This document shows, piece after piece, positions 16,627 to 24,454 of a stretch of DNA of 29,402 bases. This stretch comes from CAYNXB01 sp964401045 (GTDB lineage: Bacteria; Pseudomonadota; Alphaproteobacteria; Sphingomonadales; Sphingomonadaceae), in contig CAYNXB010000030.1 of NCBI GenBank assembly GCA_964401045.1, positions 1 to 29,402 of the forward strand. Reading direction: 5' to 3'. The position numbers were made by a program, and so were the translations under genes. Numbering within the stretch: position 1 is the first letter of the stretch; the number at the start of each line of letters is the position of its first letter. A model generated the notes under the pieces. That model searched no databases, was not told the origin of the DNA, and saw only the letters and a program-made list of their open reading frames with translations.

Positions 16627-18591
16627 TTAAGAACCGTCAGGGGCGTGGCAACCGCCGCTCGGAGAGGAGGCGGAGCGCCGGCCGGTCACGGGATTGGCGT
16701 AATGGTAGCACACCGGCCCGATTTTCGGGAACGGGGCGATGCCGTCTTCGACGAGGGGCCGGTCGGGAGGGAACTGTTGCAGGAGCTTGTCGGGCGAGGG
16801 CGCGGCCGTGCGGCCGATGTCGTCCGGCACGCGCGCCCAACCAGCGGCGTAGCCAGGCGAACGCCAGATATGCCTGACCAGGACTTCGCTGAACTTCCAC
16901 ACGCCGTCCTCCAGCCGCACCGCGTCATTGTAGAGGCCGGCGGTCATGGAACCGGGCCGTCCGAAGGCGCTGTTGAACTGGAGGAGGCGGGTTTGCAGCA
17001 ATCCCTCATCGGAACCGGCTTCGAAGTCGATCACCGGCTGGATGCGCAAGTGCATCGGGATCGATCGGCGCGGATGCTTCAACGGGCCGTAGCGCGCATC
17101 CTGGATCGTTCGGATGCGGTCGCGGCCGATGTAGTAACCGGCGGCGGGTGAGAGCCGGATGCCGTCGGCGGTGAACAGCTCGGCCAGGTTCGCCCACTCG
17201 AAATCGTCCAGCCAGTTGCCCAGCGCGCTAGAGAGGTTTTCCGTCGCATCGTAACCGACCGACATCCGCAGCTGCCGCCAGGATTGGTCCGGCAGAGGTT
17301 TCGCAGCGGCAGCGGCGACCGCCGGATTAGCGGTCTGAACAGGGGCCGCTCCATTGGGGTATGCCACGTCCTTCCCGGTGGTGGGGTGGGGCGAACGGAA
17401 CGCCGGAAACTGCGTCCCGGTCAACGCGGGAACCGGCTCGTCCGGTGCGTACGCGGCGGCGGGGACCGGCTCGGGAAGCCAGCTCTTCGCCCACCCCTTG
17501 TAATAGTCGGTCCGCATTTGCGGATAAAGCCGCATGCGGGCGATGCGCCATTTGCCGTCCCGGCGAACGAAGTCGTTCTCGAAGGTGGCAATCGTCCAGA
17601 AGGCATCGCCGCCATTCTGGCCGATCATGCCGAATTCCAGGCCCCTGACATGGGCAACGTCACCGCCGGGCTGCATGTCTACGGTCATGTTGACCTGGAC
17701 GCGATCGTTGACCTGGCCTTCGCCCAGGTTCGGCGGCCCGTCGCGCTCCAGCCCCCGACGGATGCTGGCCGCGCCGATCCATCGTCCGACACCGGCGATC
17801 TGGAGCGTTCCGTCCTCCTCGAAAAGGTCGCCGACATCGTCCCACATCTTGCGGTCGACGTAGTAGCCGTACACGTTCTGCAAGTTGCGGACCTCGTCCT
17901 CGGCATTCAACGCGGCGATGCGTTCGGCGACGGAAGCCCGATCGATGTCAGCATTGGCCGCCGACCCGCTGGCGCGCGGTATCGGCGTACCGGCCTGCGC
18001 GGGGGTGTAGTGGTAGGGGACGATCCCCAGGTCGTCAGTGACGTTGGTCCAGCCGGTGTCATAGGGGCCTTCGAATTGCGGATAGTAGTGGACCTTGGAA
18101 ATCCGCCACACGCCGCCTTCGCGTCGGTACTCGTTCTCCATGATGCCGCCATGCCATTGGGCATCGCCGCCCAGGCTTCCGCTCATAGTCACGACGTGCC
18201 AGCGGCCCTTTGCGCGCACACCGTCGCTCTCCATCGTCACCACGGGAGTCATGGCGAGCTCGACGCTGAGCGCGCCTTCTTTCGGCCCCTCGGGCAGGTT
18301 GCCCAGCAACGCTTGCCATTGCGCGCGAATGGCGGCCGGTCCCCGAACCTGGCGGTCGCCGAAAATCCCCTCGGCATCGGCCGAGTAGAGTTCGTCGACG
18401 TTGCTCCACAGACCGTACTGGATCAGCTGGGCCTGCGAAACTTCGAGCCGCTTCACCGCGCGCAGCGATTCCGCCTGCGTCAGCTGATAGGCGAGGACCT
18501 CCGGCCCATCCGCCGGGCCGGGCGTCTGTGCCGCCAACGGAGTTGCCAGCGCCGCTGCAACGCAGGCGAGGGCCAGACCGAACCTATTCAT
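16627..18591 (-). CDS. Secreted protein with three tandem NTF2/SnoaL-like domains
   Basis: Probable periplasmic protein of 654 residues. A signal peptide ends near PLAAQ (residue 21). Three copies of the NTF2/SnoaL-like cone fold follow at about 41-182, 222-370 and 438-590. Each ends with the same pattern: EN-YRREGGVWRISKVHYYP...GW, ENDFVRRDGKWRIARMRLYP...GW, and YNDAVRLEDGVWKFSEV...GW. A Pro/Ala-rich linker (about 372-437) separates copies 2 and 3. The tail carries HYANPVTGR (630-638), shared with the neighbour at 18584. NTF2-like enzymes include cofactor-free lyases, isomerases and dehydratases; sphingomonad examples are the diarylpropane formaldehyde-lyases such as LdpA. Whether this one is catalytic or a binder is unknown. 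The start ATG overlaps the upstream gene by 8 bp, with AGGGAG 6 nt before it. Confidence 0.88.
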   Translation of the reverse strand: MNRFGLALACVAAALATPLAAQTPGPADGPEVLAYQLTQAESLRAVKRLEVSQAQLIQYGLWSNVDELYSADAEGIFGDRQVRGPAAIRAQWQALLGNLPEGPKEGALSVELAMTPVVTMESDGVRAKGRWHVVTMSGSLGGDAQWHGGIMENEYRREGGVWRISKVHYYPQFEGPYDTGWTNVTDDLGIVPYHYTPAQAGTPIPRASGSAANADIDRASVAERIAALNAEDEVRNLQNVYGYYVDRKMWDDVGDLFEEDGTLQIAGVGRWIGAASIRRGLERDGPPNLGEGQVNDRVQVNMTVDMQPGGDVAHVRGLEFGMIGQNGGDAFWTIATFENDFVRRDGKWRIARMRLYPQMRTDYYKGWAKSWLPEPVPAAAYAPDEPVPALTGTQFPAFRSPHPTTGKDVAYPNGAAPVQTANPAVAAAAAKPLPDQSWRQLRMSVGYDATENLSSALGNWLDDFEWANLAELFTADGIRLSPAAGYYIGRDRIRTIQDARYGPLKHPRRSIPMHLRIQPVIDFEAGSDEGLLQTRLLQFNSAFGRPGSMTAGLYNDAVRLEDGVWKFSEVLVRHIWRSPGYAAGWARVPDDIGRTAAPSPDKLLQQFPPDRPLVEDGIAPFPKIGPVCYHYANPVTGRRSASSPSGGCHAPDGS

Positions 18592-19396
18592 GTGCTGCTC
18601 CCTGGGTTTTCCACTCGAAACCGGGCTCGCAAGTCCGCATGTCGGGGCAATAGTTCTCGGGAACCCGTCCGCTGACAGGGTTGCGGTAATGGAACCACAT
18701 CGGCTTCACTTCCGGGAAATGGACGAATTTGTCGCCGATGGTGAATGAGCCTTGCCGGACGGGCATGGCGCCGAGCGGGACGTCGGGCGGGTTCTGGTCG
18801 ACCAACGCCTGCATCATCGGTGGAAACCTCTTGCGCCGATCTTCGGTCATCGGTGGCACCCGCGCCCAGCCGTTGGCCCAGCCATCGGACACGAAATAGG
18901 GTTCGTCGATACCGACGATCGATAGTTTCCAGACTCCGTCTTCGAGCGCGGCGGCATCGTTGGGATACATGCCGTTCTTCACCTCGCCCGGGCGTTCCGC
19001 ATTGCCGGTGAAGTGCAGCAGGCGCGTTCTGAGATAGGCGTAAGTGCCGTCCTCGTTGACGTCGATCACCGGCTGCATGCGCAAGTGGATGCGGATCGAT
19101 CGGCGCGGGGCGGAAGTGGGCGGCGCCTGGATCGTCTCCGCCTTCAGGATATGTTCGGGGCTGACATAAAACCCCACCAGATATTTCTGTCGCGCGCCCT
19201 CGCGGGCGAACAGCGCGCTCATCTCGGGCCATCGGTGATCGTCGATCCAGTTGCCGAAGGCGTTCGAGATGTTCTCGACCGCATCGTAGGCGATCGAGCG
19301 GTCCAGACTTCGCTGCAGGTCTGCGGTGTCGTCATCCGCGCTGGCGGGACTGCCGGCAAGGACCGCCATAACGGCCAGGAGTGAGCGTATTTTCAT
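18584..19396 (-). CDS. Secreted single-domain NTF2/SnoaL-like protein
   Basis: Probable periplasmic protein of 270 residues with a signal peptide ending SPASA (residue 20). One NTF2/SnoaL-like domain spans about 34-180. It is clearly paralogous to the third domain of the downstream protein: YDAVENISNAFGNWIDD matches YDATENLSSALGNWLDD, and RRSIRIHLRMQPVID matches RRSIPMHLRIQPVID. The C-terminal tail contains HYRNPVSGR (236-244) and two Cys (250 and 256). The gene starts 7 nt after the binding-protein stop, with GTGAGGT just upstream, and its own stop overlaps the next ATG. It is therefore one translational unit with both neighbours. The function is unknown; it may form a complex with the three-domain paralogue. 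Confidence 0.88.
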   Translation of the reverse strand: MKIRSLLAVMAVLAGSPASADDDTADLQRSLDRSIAYDAVENISNAFGNWIDDHRWPEMSALFAREGARQKYLVGFYVSPEHILKAETIQAPPTSAPRRSIRIHLRMQPVIDVNEDGTYAYLRTRLLHFTGNAERPGEVKNGMYPNDAAALEDGVWKLSIVGIDEPYFVSDGWANGWARVPPMTEDRRKRFPPMMQALVDQNPPDVPLGAMPVRQGSFTIGDKFVHFPEVKPMWFHYRNPVSGRVPENYCPDMRTCEPGFEWKTQGAAHE

Positions 19397-19403
19397 GCGG
19401 ACC

Positions 19404-20381
19404 TCACTCGGTGATGTTGCCGGCCTGTGCCTTGATTTCGGGCGGAATCGTCAGGCCCAAGGCCTGAGCGGCCCTGAGATTGAGGCTGAGCCCGGCAGGT
19501 GGGCGGTTCACGGGCAGATCCGTCGGCGCCCGGCCGCGCAGGATCGCGTCGACCAAACCCGCCTGCTCGAACCAGATGCGGCGAAAATCCGGGCCGAACG
19601 CGGCAATTCCTCCGCCAGCGAGGACCGAGCCGACCAGCGATACCGTGGGCAGCCGGTTTGCCAGGGCAAGCTCCCCGATCTTGCGCCCATTGACGCTGAA
19701 GAGGGAGTGCGGACCCACGATCATGGCCTGCATTCCATCGCGCTCCATCGCGGAGATGGAAGGCTCGAAGGCCTCGATGCTCAGCGTTTCGTAAGGCTGC
19801 ACCTCGATGCCGAGCGCGCGCCCCGCCTCGCGCAATTCGCGCAACGCTCCCGGGGCCGGCGCATAAGTCGGGTTGTACAGCATCCCGACTTTCGCGATGC
19901 CGGGGATGACCGCGGCGAGCAGTTCCAGCTCGCGCCGTTGCGTATCCGGCGCGTCGGCCGTTCCGGTGAAGCTCGTCCCGGGCTTGTCATAGGCATGGAC
20001 CACGCCCGCACCCACCGGATCGAGCGACCAGAAGACAACCGGGATGTCGGACCCCGCTTCCTGCTGCTCGGCATAGACGGCGCGCGTGGCGGTGGTGTCG
20101 CCGGTGATGATGAGATCCGGCTTCATGGCGACGGCCTCCGCGGACTGGCGATCTAGAAGATCGTGGTCGCGATTGGCGGATCGGCGCACCCATGTGATCG
20201 ATGCCGGATCGCGCCCCTTCGCCCGAAGGCCCGCCGCGAGCCGTTCGAAGGTCTGGGTTTCCGGGTCGAGGCTGGTATTGTTCGTCACGATGACGATTTT
20301 CGGCGGCGCGCCTTCTCGGGCCGTGACGCAGGATACCGACATCACGCCCGCCACGATCGCGAGCAACGCCATCTTTCGCAT
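19404..20381 (-). CDS. Orphan ABC-type substrate-binding protein (ABC_sub_bind family), copy 1
   Basis: Periplasmic binding protein with a two-lobe type I fold, 325 residues from ATG 20381. GGAG 6 nt upstream supports that codon over ATG 20393, whose nearest SD is too close. The N-terminal signal runs to about VTA (21), or a lipoprotein Cys at 17. Family features are the opening KIVIVTNN, KPDLIITGDTTATRAV, IPVVFWSLDPVGAGVV, YNPTYAPAPGALREL, VGPHSLFSVNGRKIGELAL and the C-terminal AQALGLTIPPEI. No permease or ATPase gene is in the window, so it may feed another system or act as a sensor. It heads the minus operon and is paralogous to the protein at 22713. Confidence 0.9.
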   Translation of the reverse strand: MRKMALLAIVAGVMSVSCVTAREGAPPKIVIVTNNTSLDPETQTFERLAAGLRAKGRDPASITWVRRSANRDHDLLDRQSAEAVAMKPDLIITGDTTATRAVYAEQQEAGSDIPVVFWSLDPVGAGVVHAYDKPGTSFTGTADAPDTQRRELELLAAVIPGIAKVGMLYNPTYAPAPGALRELREAGRALGIEVQPYETLSIEAFEPSISAMERDGMQAMIVGPHSLFSVNGRKIGELALANRLPTVSLVGSVLAGGGIAAFGPDFRRIWFEQAGLVDAILRGRAPTDLPVNRPPAGLSLNLRAAQALGLTIPPEIKAQAGNITE

Positions 20382-20439
20382 TCGCCTCTCCATATCCCTA
20401 TAGTTCGGTGTTATGGTATTTATGACGGTGGCGCAAGGC

Positions 20440-20480
20440 TTGACACGTTAAAACTCATAAGCCTATCCTTTTGATATAAC
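20440..20480 (+). promoter_or_regulatory. Promoter P1 with dyad operator, catabolic operon
   Basis: A consensus -35 TTGACA (20440-20445), an 18-bp spacer and -10 TATCCT (20464-20469) precede the MFS start by about 30 bp. A dyad lies over spacer and -10: TTAAAA (20448-20453) and ATA against TAT and TTTTGA (20469-20474). The whole 41-bp segment matches the promoter at 25789-25829 at 29 positions, including CATAA, TATCCTTT and GATATA. The overlap with -10 fits repression, most simply by the GntR protein encoded at 15759. Confidence 0.75.
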
Positions 20481-20499
20481 CGTTTCGGGAGAGCAGTGC

Positions 20500-21840
20500 G
20501 TGACTGACACGAGGGGCGCCCAGGGGGACTTTCGCGAGCCCGGGCTCGCGCAAGGCGCCATGAGTTCAGTCGACGACGAGGCGCTCTATCGCCGCATCAT
20601 GTGGCGAGTGATGCCCCTGCTGGTCGTCTGCTATATCGTCTCGTTCATCGACCGGACGAACGTCGGGCTGGCGAAGATCGAGTTCATGGGAGATCTCGGC
20701 TTCAACAATGCCCAGTACGGGCTTGGGGCGGGCATCTTCTACCTGGGCTACATCCTGCTCGAAATTCCGAGCAATCAGGCGCTCGCGAAGATAGGCGCGC
20801 GATTGACGCTGTTGCGGATCATGGTCCTGTGGGGCCTGTGCTGCGTGGCGCTGGCGTGGATGACGACGCCGACGCATTTCTACGTCTTGCGGTTCTTGCT
20901 GGGCGCCGCGGAAGCCGGGTTCTTCCCCGGCGTACTGCTCTATCTGACGTTCTGGATCCCATCCCGCCGGCGTGCCCGCTTCACCGCGGTGTTCATGGCC
21001 TCGATCCCGATCGCCGGCCTGCTGGGCGGCCCAATCGCCGGCTTCATCCTCACCGGCATGGACGGCCTCGCCGGATGGCACGGTTGGCAATGGCTGTTCG
21101 TGGTCGAAGGCCTGCCCGCTGTCCTGCTCGGGCTGGTCGTCTACCTCACGCTATCCGATCGCCCGGCCGATTGCCGTTGGCTTTCGCCGGACGAACGCCT
21201 TCGTGTCCAGGCGGATCTCGATGCCGACAAGCGAAACGCTCCCCCGTCCGCGCATGCGACTTTCGGCGCAGCGCTGCGTGACCCCGCGTTCTATGTGCTC
21301 GGCATTCTCGGCTTTGCGATCATGGTCAGCACGGCCGGAGTATTCTTCTGGCTGCCATCGATCATTGCCGAAAGCGGAGTCGCCGATACGCGCGTCATCG
21401 GCCTGCTTTCCGCCGTGCCGTTCATCATTGCGGTGATCGTGCAGTATGCCGTCGCGCGCCACTCGGATGCCACTCAGGAGCGCCGCTGGCATGCCGCGGT
21501 TCCAGTCCTGCTCGGCGCTTTCGGGTGGATCGCGTTGCCGGCGGTGGCCGACAGCGTTCCCCTGGCGCTGGTTGCGTTGACGGTTGCCACCACCGGCTCG
21601 CTGGCGGCCATGGGGCCTTTCTGGAGCCTCCCGCCGGCGATGCTCTCGGGCGCGGCGGTGGCGGGAGGCATCGCACTGGTGACGACGCTGGCCGGCCTCG
21701 GGAACTTCCTCAGCCCGGTGCTGGTGGGGTGGCTGGTCGATCAAACGGGCTCGCTCGCCGCGGGCCAGGTCTATTTCGGGGCGCTGATGCTTATCGGCGG
21801 TGGCGCCCTGGCCCTCAGCCGGATTGGAGCGCGCCCTTGA
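20500..21840 (+). CDS. MFS transporter, anion:cation symporter (ACS) family
   Basis: Inner-membrane importer of organic anions, 446 residues with about 12 helices. ACS family marks are VVCYIVSFIDRTNVGLAKI in helix 1, GLGAGIFYLGYILLEIPSN in helix 2, LRFLLGAAEAGFFPGVLLYL, and the central loop LSDRPADCRWLSPDER with its Pro-Ala/Trp-Leu pattern. Relatives carry phthalate, tartrate, hexuronates or 4-hydroxyphenylacetate. GTG 20500 has GGGAGAG 6 nt upstream (20487-20493). It is the first gene after promoter P1 and is followed by hydrolase, binding-protein, CoA-transferase and thiolase genes on the same strand. It probably imports the pathway substrate or its periplasmic product. Confidence 0.93.
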   Translation: MTDTRGAQGDFREPGLAQGAMSSVDDEALYRRIMWRVMPLLVVCYIVSFIDRTNVGLAKIEFMGDLGFNNAQYGLGAGIFYLGYILLEIPSNQALAKIGARLTLLRIMVLWGLCCVALAWMTTPTHFYVLRFLLGAAEAGFFPGVLLYLTFWIPSRRRARFTAVFMASIPIAGLLGGPIAGFILTGMDGLAGWHGWQWLFVVEGLPAVLLGLVVYLTLSDRPADCRWLSPDERLRVQADLDADKRNAPPSAHATFGAALRDPAFYVLGILGFAIMVSTAGVFFWLPSIIAESGVADTRVIGLLSAVPFIIAVIVQYAVARHSDATQERRWHAAVPVLLGAFGWIALPAVADSVPLALVALTVATTGSLAAMGPFWSLPPAMLSGAAVAGGIALVTTLAGLGNFLSPVLVGWLVDQTGSLAAGQVYFGALMLIGGGALALSRIGARP

Positions 21841-21924
21841 CGATATAGCCGCCGCTCGAACAGGCGCGTCCCGAACCCGGTGATCGGCGGCCGATCTTTC
21901 AATTCCAACGCACAGAGGAACCAG

Positions 21925-22716
21925 ATGCCCTTCGCGCAAAATGGCGGCGTCCGCATTTACCACAAGGTTGAAGGCAAGGATGGTCTTCCGCCCATCGTCC
22001 TGCTGAACTCCATCGGCACCGAGATGGCGATGTGGGATCGGGCCATCCCGTACCTGCTCGATCATTTTCTGGTCGTGCGGATCGATACCCGCGGGCACGG
22101 GGCTTCGGATGCGCCCGTCGGCGATTACAGCATGCCAATGCTCGCCAGTGACGTTCTGGCGGTGATGGATGCGGCCGGGATCGACAAAGCCGCTATCGCG
22201 GGCGTCTCCCTCGGGGGCATGATCGCGATGGAACTGGCTTTAGCCGCACCCGAGCGCGTGAACGGCCTCGCGCTGATTTGCACCACGGCGACCGTGCACC
22301 AGCAGATGTGGGCGGATCGTATCGCCAAAGTGCGCGCCGCGGGAATGGCGAGCATCGTCGATGGCGTGATGCCGAGATTTCTCGATGGGGCCTTCACCGA
22401 AAACTTTCCGGAATATGCCGAGACCATCCGGCGGGCGTTCCTGTCGACGTCCCCGATTGGCTATTCCGGATGCGGCGCGGCGATCCGCGATATGGCCCTC
22501 CTCGACCGGCTCGGCGAAATCACCGCGCCAAGCCTGGTGGTGATCGGCACGCTCGACCAGGCGACCCCGCTGGCAGGAAACGGCGAGCTCATTCTCACCG
22601 GGATCGCCGGCTCCGAGATGGCCGAGGTTCCGGGGGCCCACATTTCACCGATCGGCGCGCCCGCGGAAGTCGCGGCTGCCCTGACCGGACACTTCCGGAA
22701 GGACCACACGATATGA
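21925..22716 (+). CDS. Alpha/beta hydrolase, 3-oxoadipate enol-lactonase (PcaD)-like
   Basis: Cytosolic serine hydrolase of 263 residues. The catalytic triad is visible: Ser95 in the nucleophile elbow GVSLGG, Asp211 in GTLDQATP and His239 in PGAHISP. The N-terminal oxyanion region is NSIGTEMAMWD, and RIDTRGHGASDAP is the PcaD-type strand-4 motif. Overall it resembles enol-lactonases of the beta-ketoadipate pathway, but the same subfamily also hydrolyses other esters and ring-cleavage products. ATG 21925 with AGAGGA 5 nt upstream is preferred over the longer frame from 21880. The stop overlaps the next gene's ATG (ATGA). The CoA-transferase and thiolase downstream support a beta-ketoadipate-like sequence. 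Confidence 0.9.
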   Translation: MPFAQNGGVRIYHKVEGKDGLPPIVLLNSIGTEMAMWDRAIPYLLDHFLVVRIDTRGHGASDAPVGDYSMPMLASDVLAVMDAAGIDKAAIAGVSLGGMIAMELALAAPERVNGLALICTTATVHQQMWADRIAKVRAAGMASIVDGVMPRFLDGAFTENFPEYAETIRRAFLSTSPIGYSGCGAAIRDMALLDRLGEITAPSLVVIGTLDQATPLAGNGELILTGIAGSEMAEVPGAHISPIGAPAEVAAALTGHFRKDHTI

Positions 22717-23729
22717 TGCGTGCAGGACAGATTGGCCGGGCGATGCGGTACGCCGTGTTCGCACTGGCCCTGGTGGCGGGAGGCGTGCAAGCGCAAGATG
22801 CGCCGGACGCAGTTGCATCAGCGGCCACGCCGCGCGCTGCGCCGTACCGTATCGGCCTCATCACCTATGCAGGCGGTGGAATCGGGCGTCCGGTGAAGGC
22901 CGAACTCGAAAAACTCGGTTATCGCGAGGGCGAGAACGTCATCTACCGGGAGTGGAGCGGCAACCGCGACCCGGCGATCATGCCCAGGCTCGCCCAGGAA
23001 CTGGTGGCGTGGAAGCCCGACGTCATCCTCTCGATGATGACCAATGCGCATGTCGCGGTTCGCGATGCAACGCGCGACGCACAGATTCCGGTGGTCCTCT
23101 GGTCTGCCGACCCGCAGGAAACGGGCGTCATCCAATCGTTCCGTCATACCGGCACGAACTTCACCGGCTTCACCTATGAACCGTACCAGGCCATTCTCCA
23201 CCTGCGGTTCCTGAAGTTCGCGTTCCCCGATCTGAAATGTGTCGGGCACCTCTACAATCACACGTACGCCCCCGCTCCCTCGACGCTGCGCGACCTGAAA
23301 GTCGCGGCCGGCATGATGGGCATCGAGGTGGTCGTCGGAGAAGCCCTGACCAAGGAAGAGTTCGAGCCGCAGATCGCCAAGTTCCGCGATGCAGGTTGCC
23401 AGGCATTCACCGTCGGGCCGCATGAGCTGTTCAATGGCAATGGGCGGACCATCGGCGAGCTGGCTCTCAAGTATCGTTTGGGTGCTATCAGTATCCAGGG
23501 CTCGATCGTGAACGGTGGCGGGCTGGCCGCTTATGCGCCGCCGCACGATAGGGGGTGGCCGGTAATGGCATCCATGGCGGACAGGATTCTTCGCGGCGAG
23601 AAGCCTCAGGACATCCCCGTCGAACGGCGTCTCGGCAGTCCGCTCATCATTAACCTGAAAACGGCCAAGGCGCTCGGGCTGTCGCTGCCGCCGAGCCTGA
23701 TCGATGAAGCCGATCGCGTAATCGAGTAA
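22713..23729 (+). CDS. Orphan ABC-type substrate-binding protein (ABC_sub_bind family), copy 2
   Basis: Periplasmic binding protein of 338 residues with a Sec signal ending GGVQAQ (about 27). It shares the fold and many blocks with the protein encoded at 19404: RIGLITYAGGG, KPDVILSMMTNAHVAVRDA, IPVVLWSADPQETGVI, YNHTYAPAPSTLRDL, VGPHELFNGNGRTIGELAL, GGGLAAYAPP and AKALGLSLPPSL. ATG 22713 overlaps the hydrolase stop (ATGA), with GGAAGGA 9 nt upstream; the longer frame from 22278 is rejected because it runs through the hydrolase gene. There is no ABC permease or ATPase beside it, which is odd for this class. It may deliver ligand to an unlinked transporter, the MFS protein or a sensor. Confidence 0.91.
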   Translation: MMRAGQIGRAMRYAVFALALVAGGVQAQDAPDAVASAATPRAAPYRIGLITYAGGGIGRPVKAELEKLGYREGENVIYREWSGNRDPAIMPRLAQELVAWKPDVILSMMTNAHVAVRDATRDAQIPVVLWSADPQETGVIQSFRHTGTNFTGFTYEPYQAILHLRFLKFAFPDLKCVGHLYNHTYAPAPSTLRDLKVAAGMMGIEVVVGEALTKEEFEPQIAKFRDAGCQAFTVGPHELFNGNGRTIGELALKYRLGAISIQGSIVNGGGLAAYAPPHDRGWPVMASMADRILRGEKPQDIPVERRLGSPLIINLKTAKALGLSLPPSLIDEADRVIE

Positions 23730-23734
23730 GCACT

Positions 23735-24454
23735 GTGGCGACCGATGGAAAACTGTACCCTGCGCCCGCCGCGGCGATCGAAGGCATCCTGTTCGATGGC
23801 ATGACGATCATGTCGGGCGGGTTCGGGCTATCCGGCAATCCGGAAAGCCTGATCCCCGCCATCCGGGATGCCGGCGTGCGCGACCTGACCGTCATTTCCA
23901 ACAACTGCGGCGCAGACGGCTTCGGGCTGTGGATGCTGCTCGATAACCGGCAGATCCGGCGGGTGATTTCCTCCTACGTGGGCGACAACAAGCTGTTCGA
24001 GCAACTCTATCTCGACGGCAAGCTGGAGCTCGAGCTCAACCCCCAAGGCACCCTGGCGGAGCGGATCAGGGCAGGGGGTGCCGGTATCCCGGCATTCTAT
24101 ACCAAGACCGGGGTCGGCACCGTCGTCGCCGAAGGCAAGCCGGTCGAGACCTTCGAAGGGGAAGACTACGTTCGGGAAACCTGGTTGCGGGCCGACCTGG
24201 CGATCGTGAAGGCCTGGAAGGGCGACACGTCGGGCAATCTCGTCTTCCGGAAGACTGCGCGGAATTTTAACCCGGTGATGGCGACCGCGGCGCGCGTGAC
24301 GATCGCCGAGATCGAGGAACTCGTCCCGTTGGGGGCGCTAGATCCCGACCACGTCCATACGCCCGGCATTTACGTTGACCGGGTGGTCAAGGCGACGGTC
24401 AACGAGAAGCGCGTCGAAAATCTCACCACACGCGCCCGGCCCGATAACGCATGA
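23735..24454 (+). CDS. 3-oxoacid CoA-transferase subunit A
   Basis: Alpha subunit of a succinyl-CoA:3-oxoacid (or 3-oxoadipate) CoA-transferase, 239 residues, the usual subunit A length. Typical blocks are MTIMSGGFGLSGNPESLIPA, LTVISNNCGADGFGLWMLL, RVISSYVGDNKLFE, NPQGTLAERIRAGGAGIPAF, YTKTGVGTVVAEG, VFRKTARNFNPVMATAA and the terminal LDPDHVHTPGIYV. The catalytic Glu resides in subunit B, and no subunit B gene follows: the stop overlaps the thiolase ATG directly. The enzyme therefore needs a partner encoded elsewhere, or the gene pair has decayed. GTG 23735 lies 5 nt after the previous stop with only a weak SD, which suggests coupling. Confidence 0.92.
   Translation: MATDGKLYPAPAAAIEGILFDGMTIMSGGFGLSGNPESLIPAIRDAGVRDLTVISNNCGADGFGLWMLLDNRQIRRVISSYVGDNKLFEQLYLDGKLELELNPQGTLAERIRAGGAGIPAFYTKTGVGTVVAEGKPVETFEGEDYVRETWLRADLAIVKAWKGDTSGNLVFRKTARNFNPVMATAARVTIAEIEELVPLGALDPDHVHTPGIYVDRVVKATVNEKRVENLTTRARPDNA

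Noticed and set aside
17284..18675. 463-codon open frame on the plus strand
   Set aside because: Antisense to the three-domain NTF2 gene, which has a signal peptide, internal repeats and an SD. The plus frame has no family signal.
21151..22098. 315-codon minus-strand frame across the MFS/hydrolase junction
   Set aside because: It crosses two well-supported plus-strand genes and is rich in Arg, His and Gln, typical of a shadow frame.
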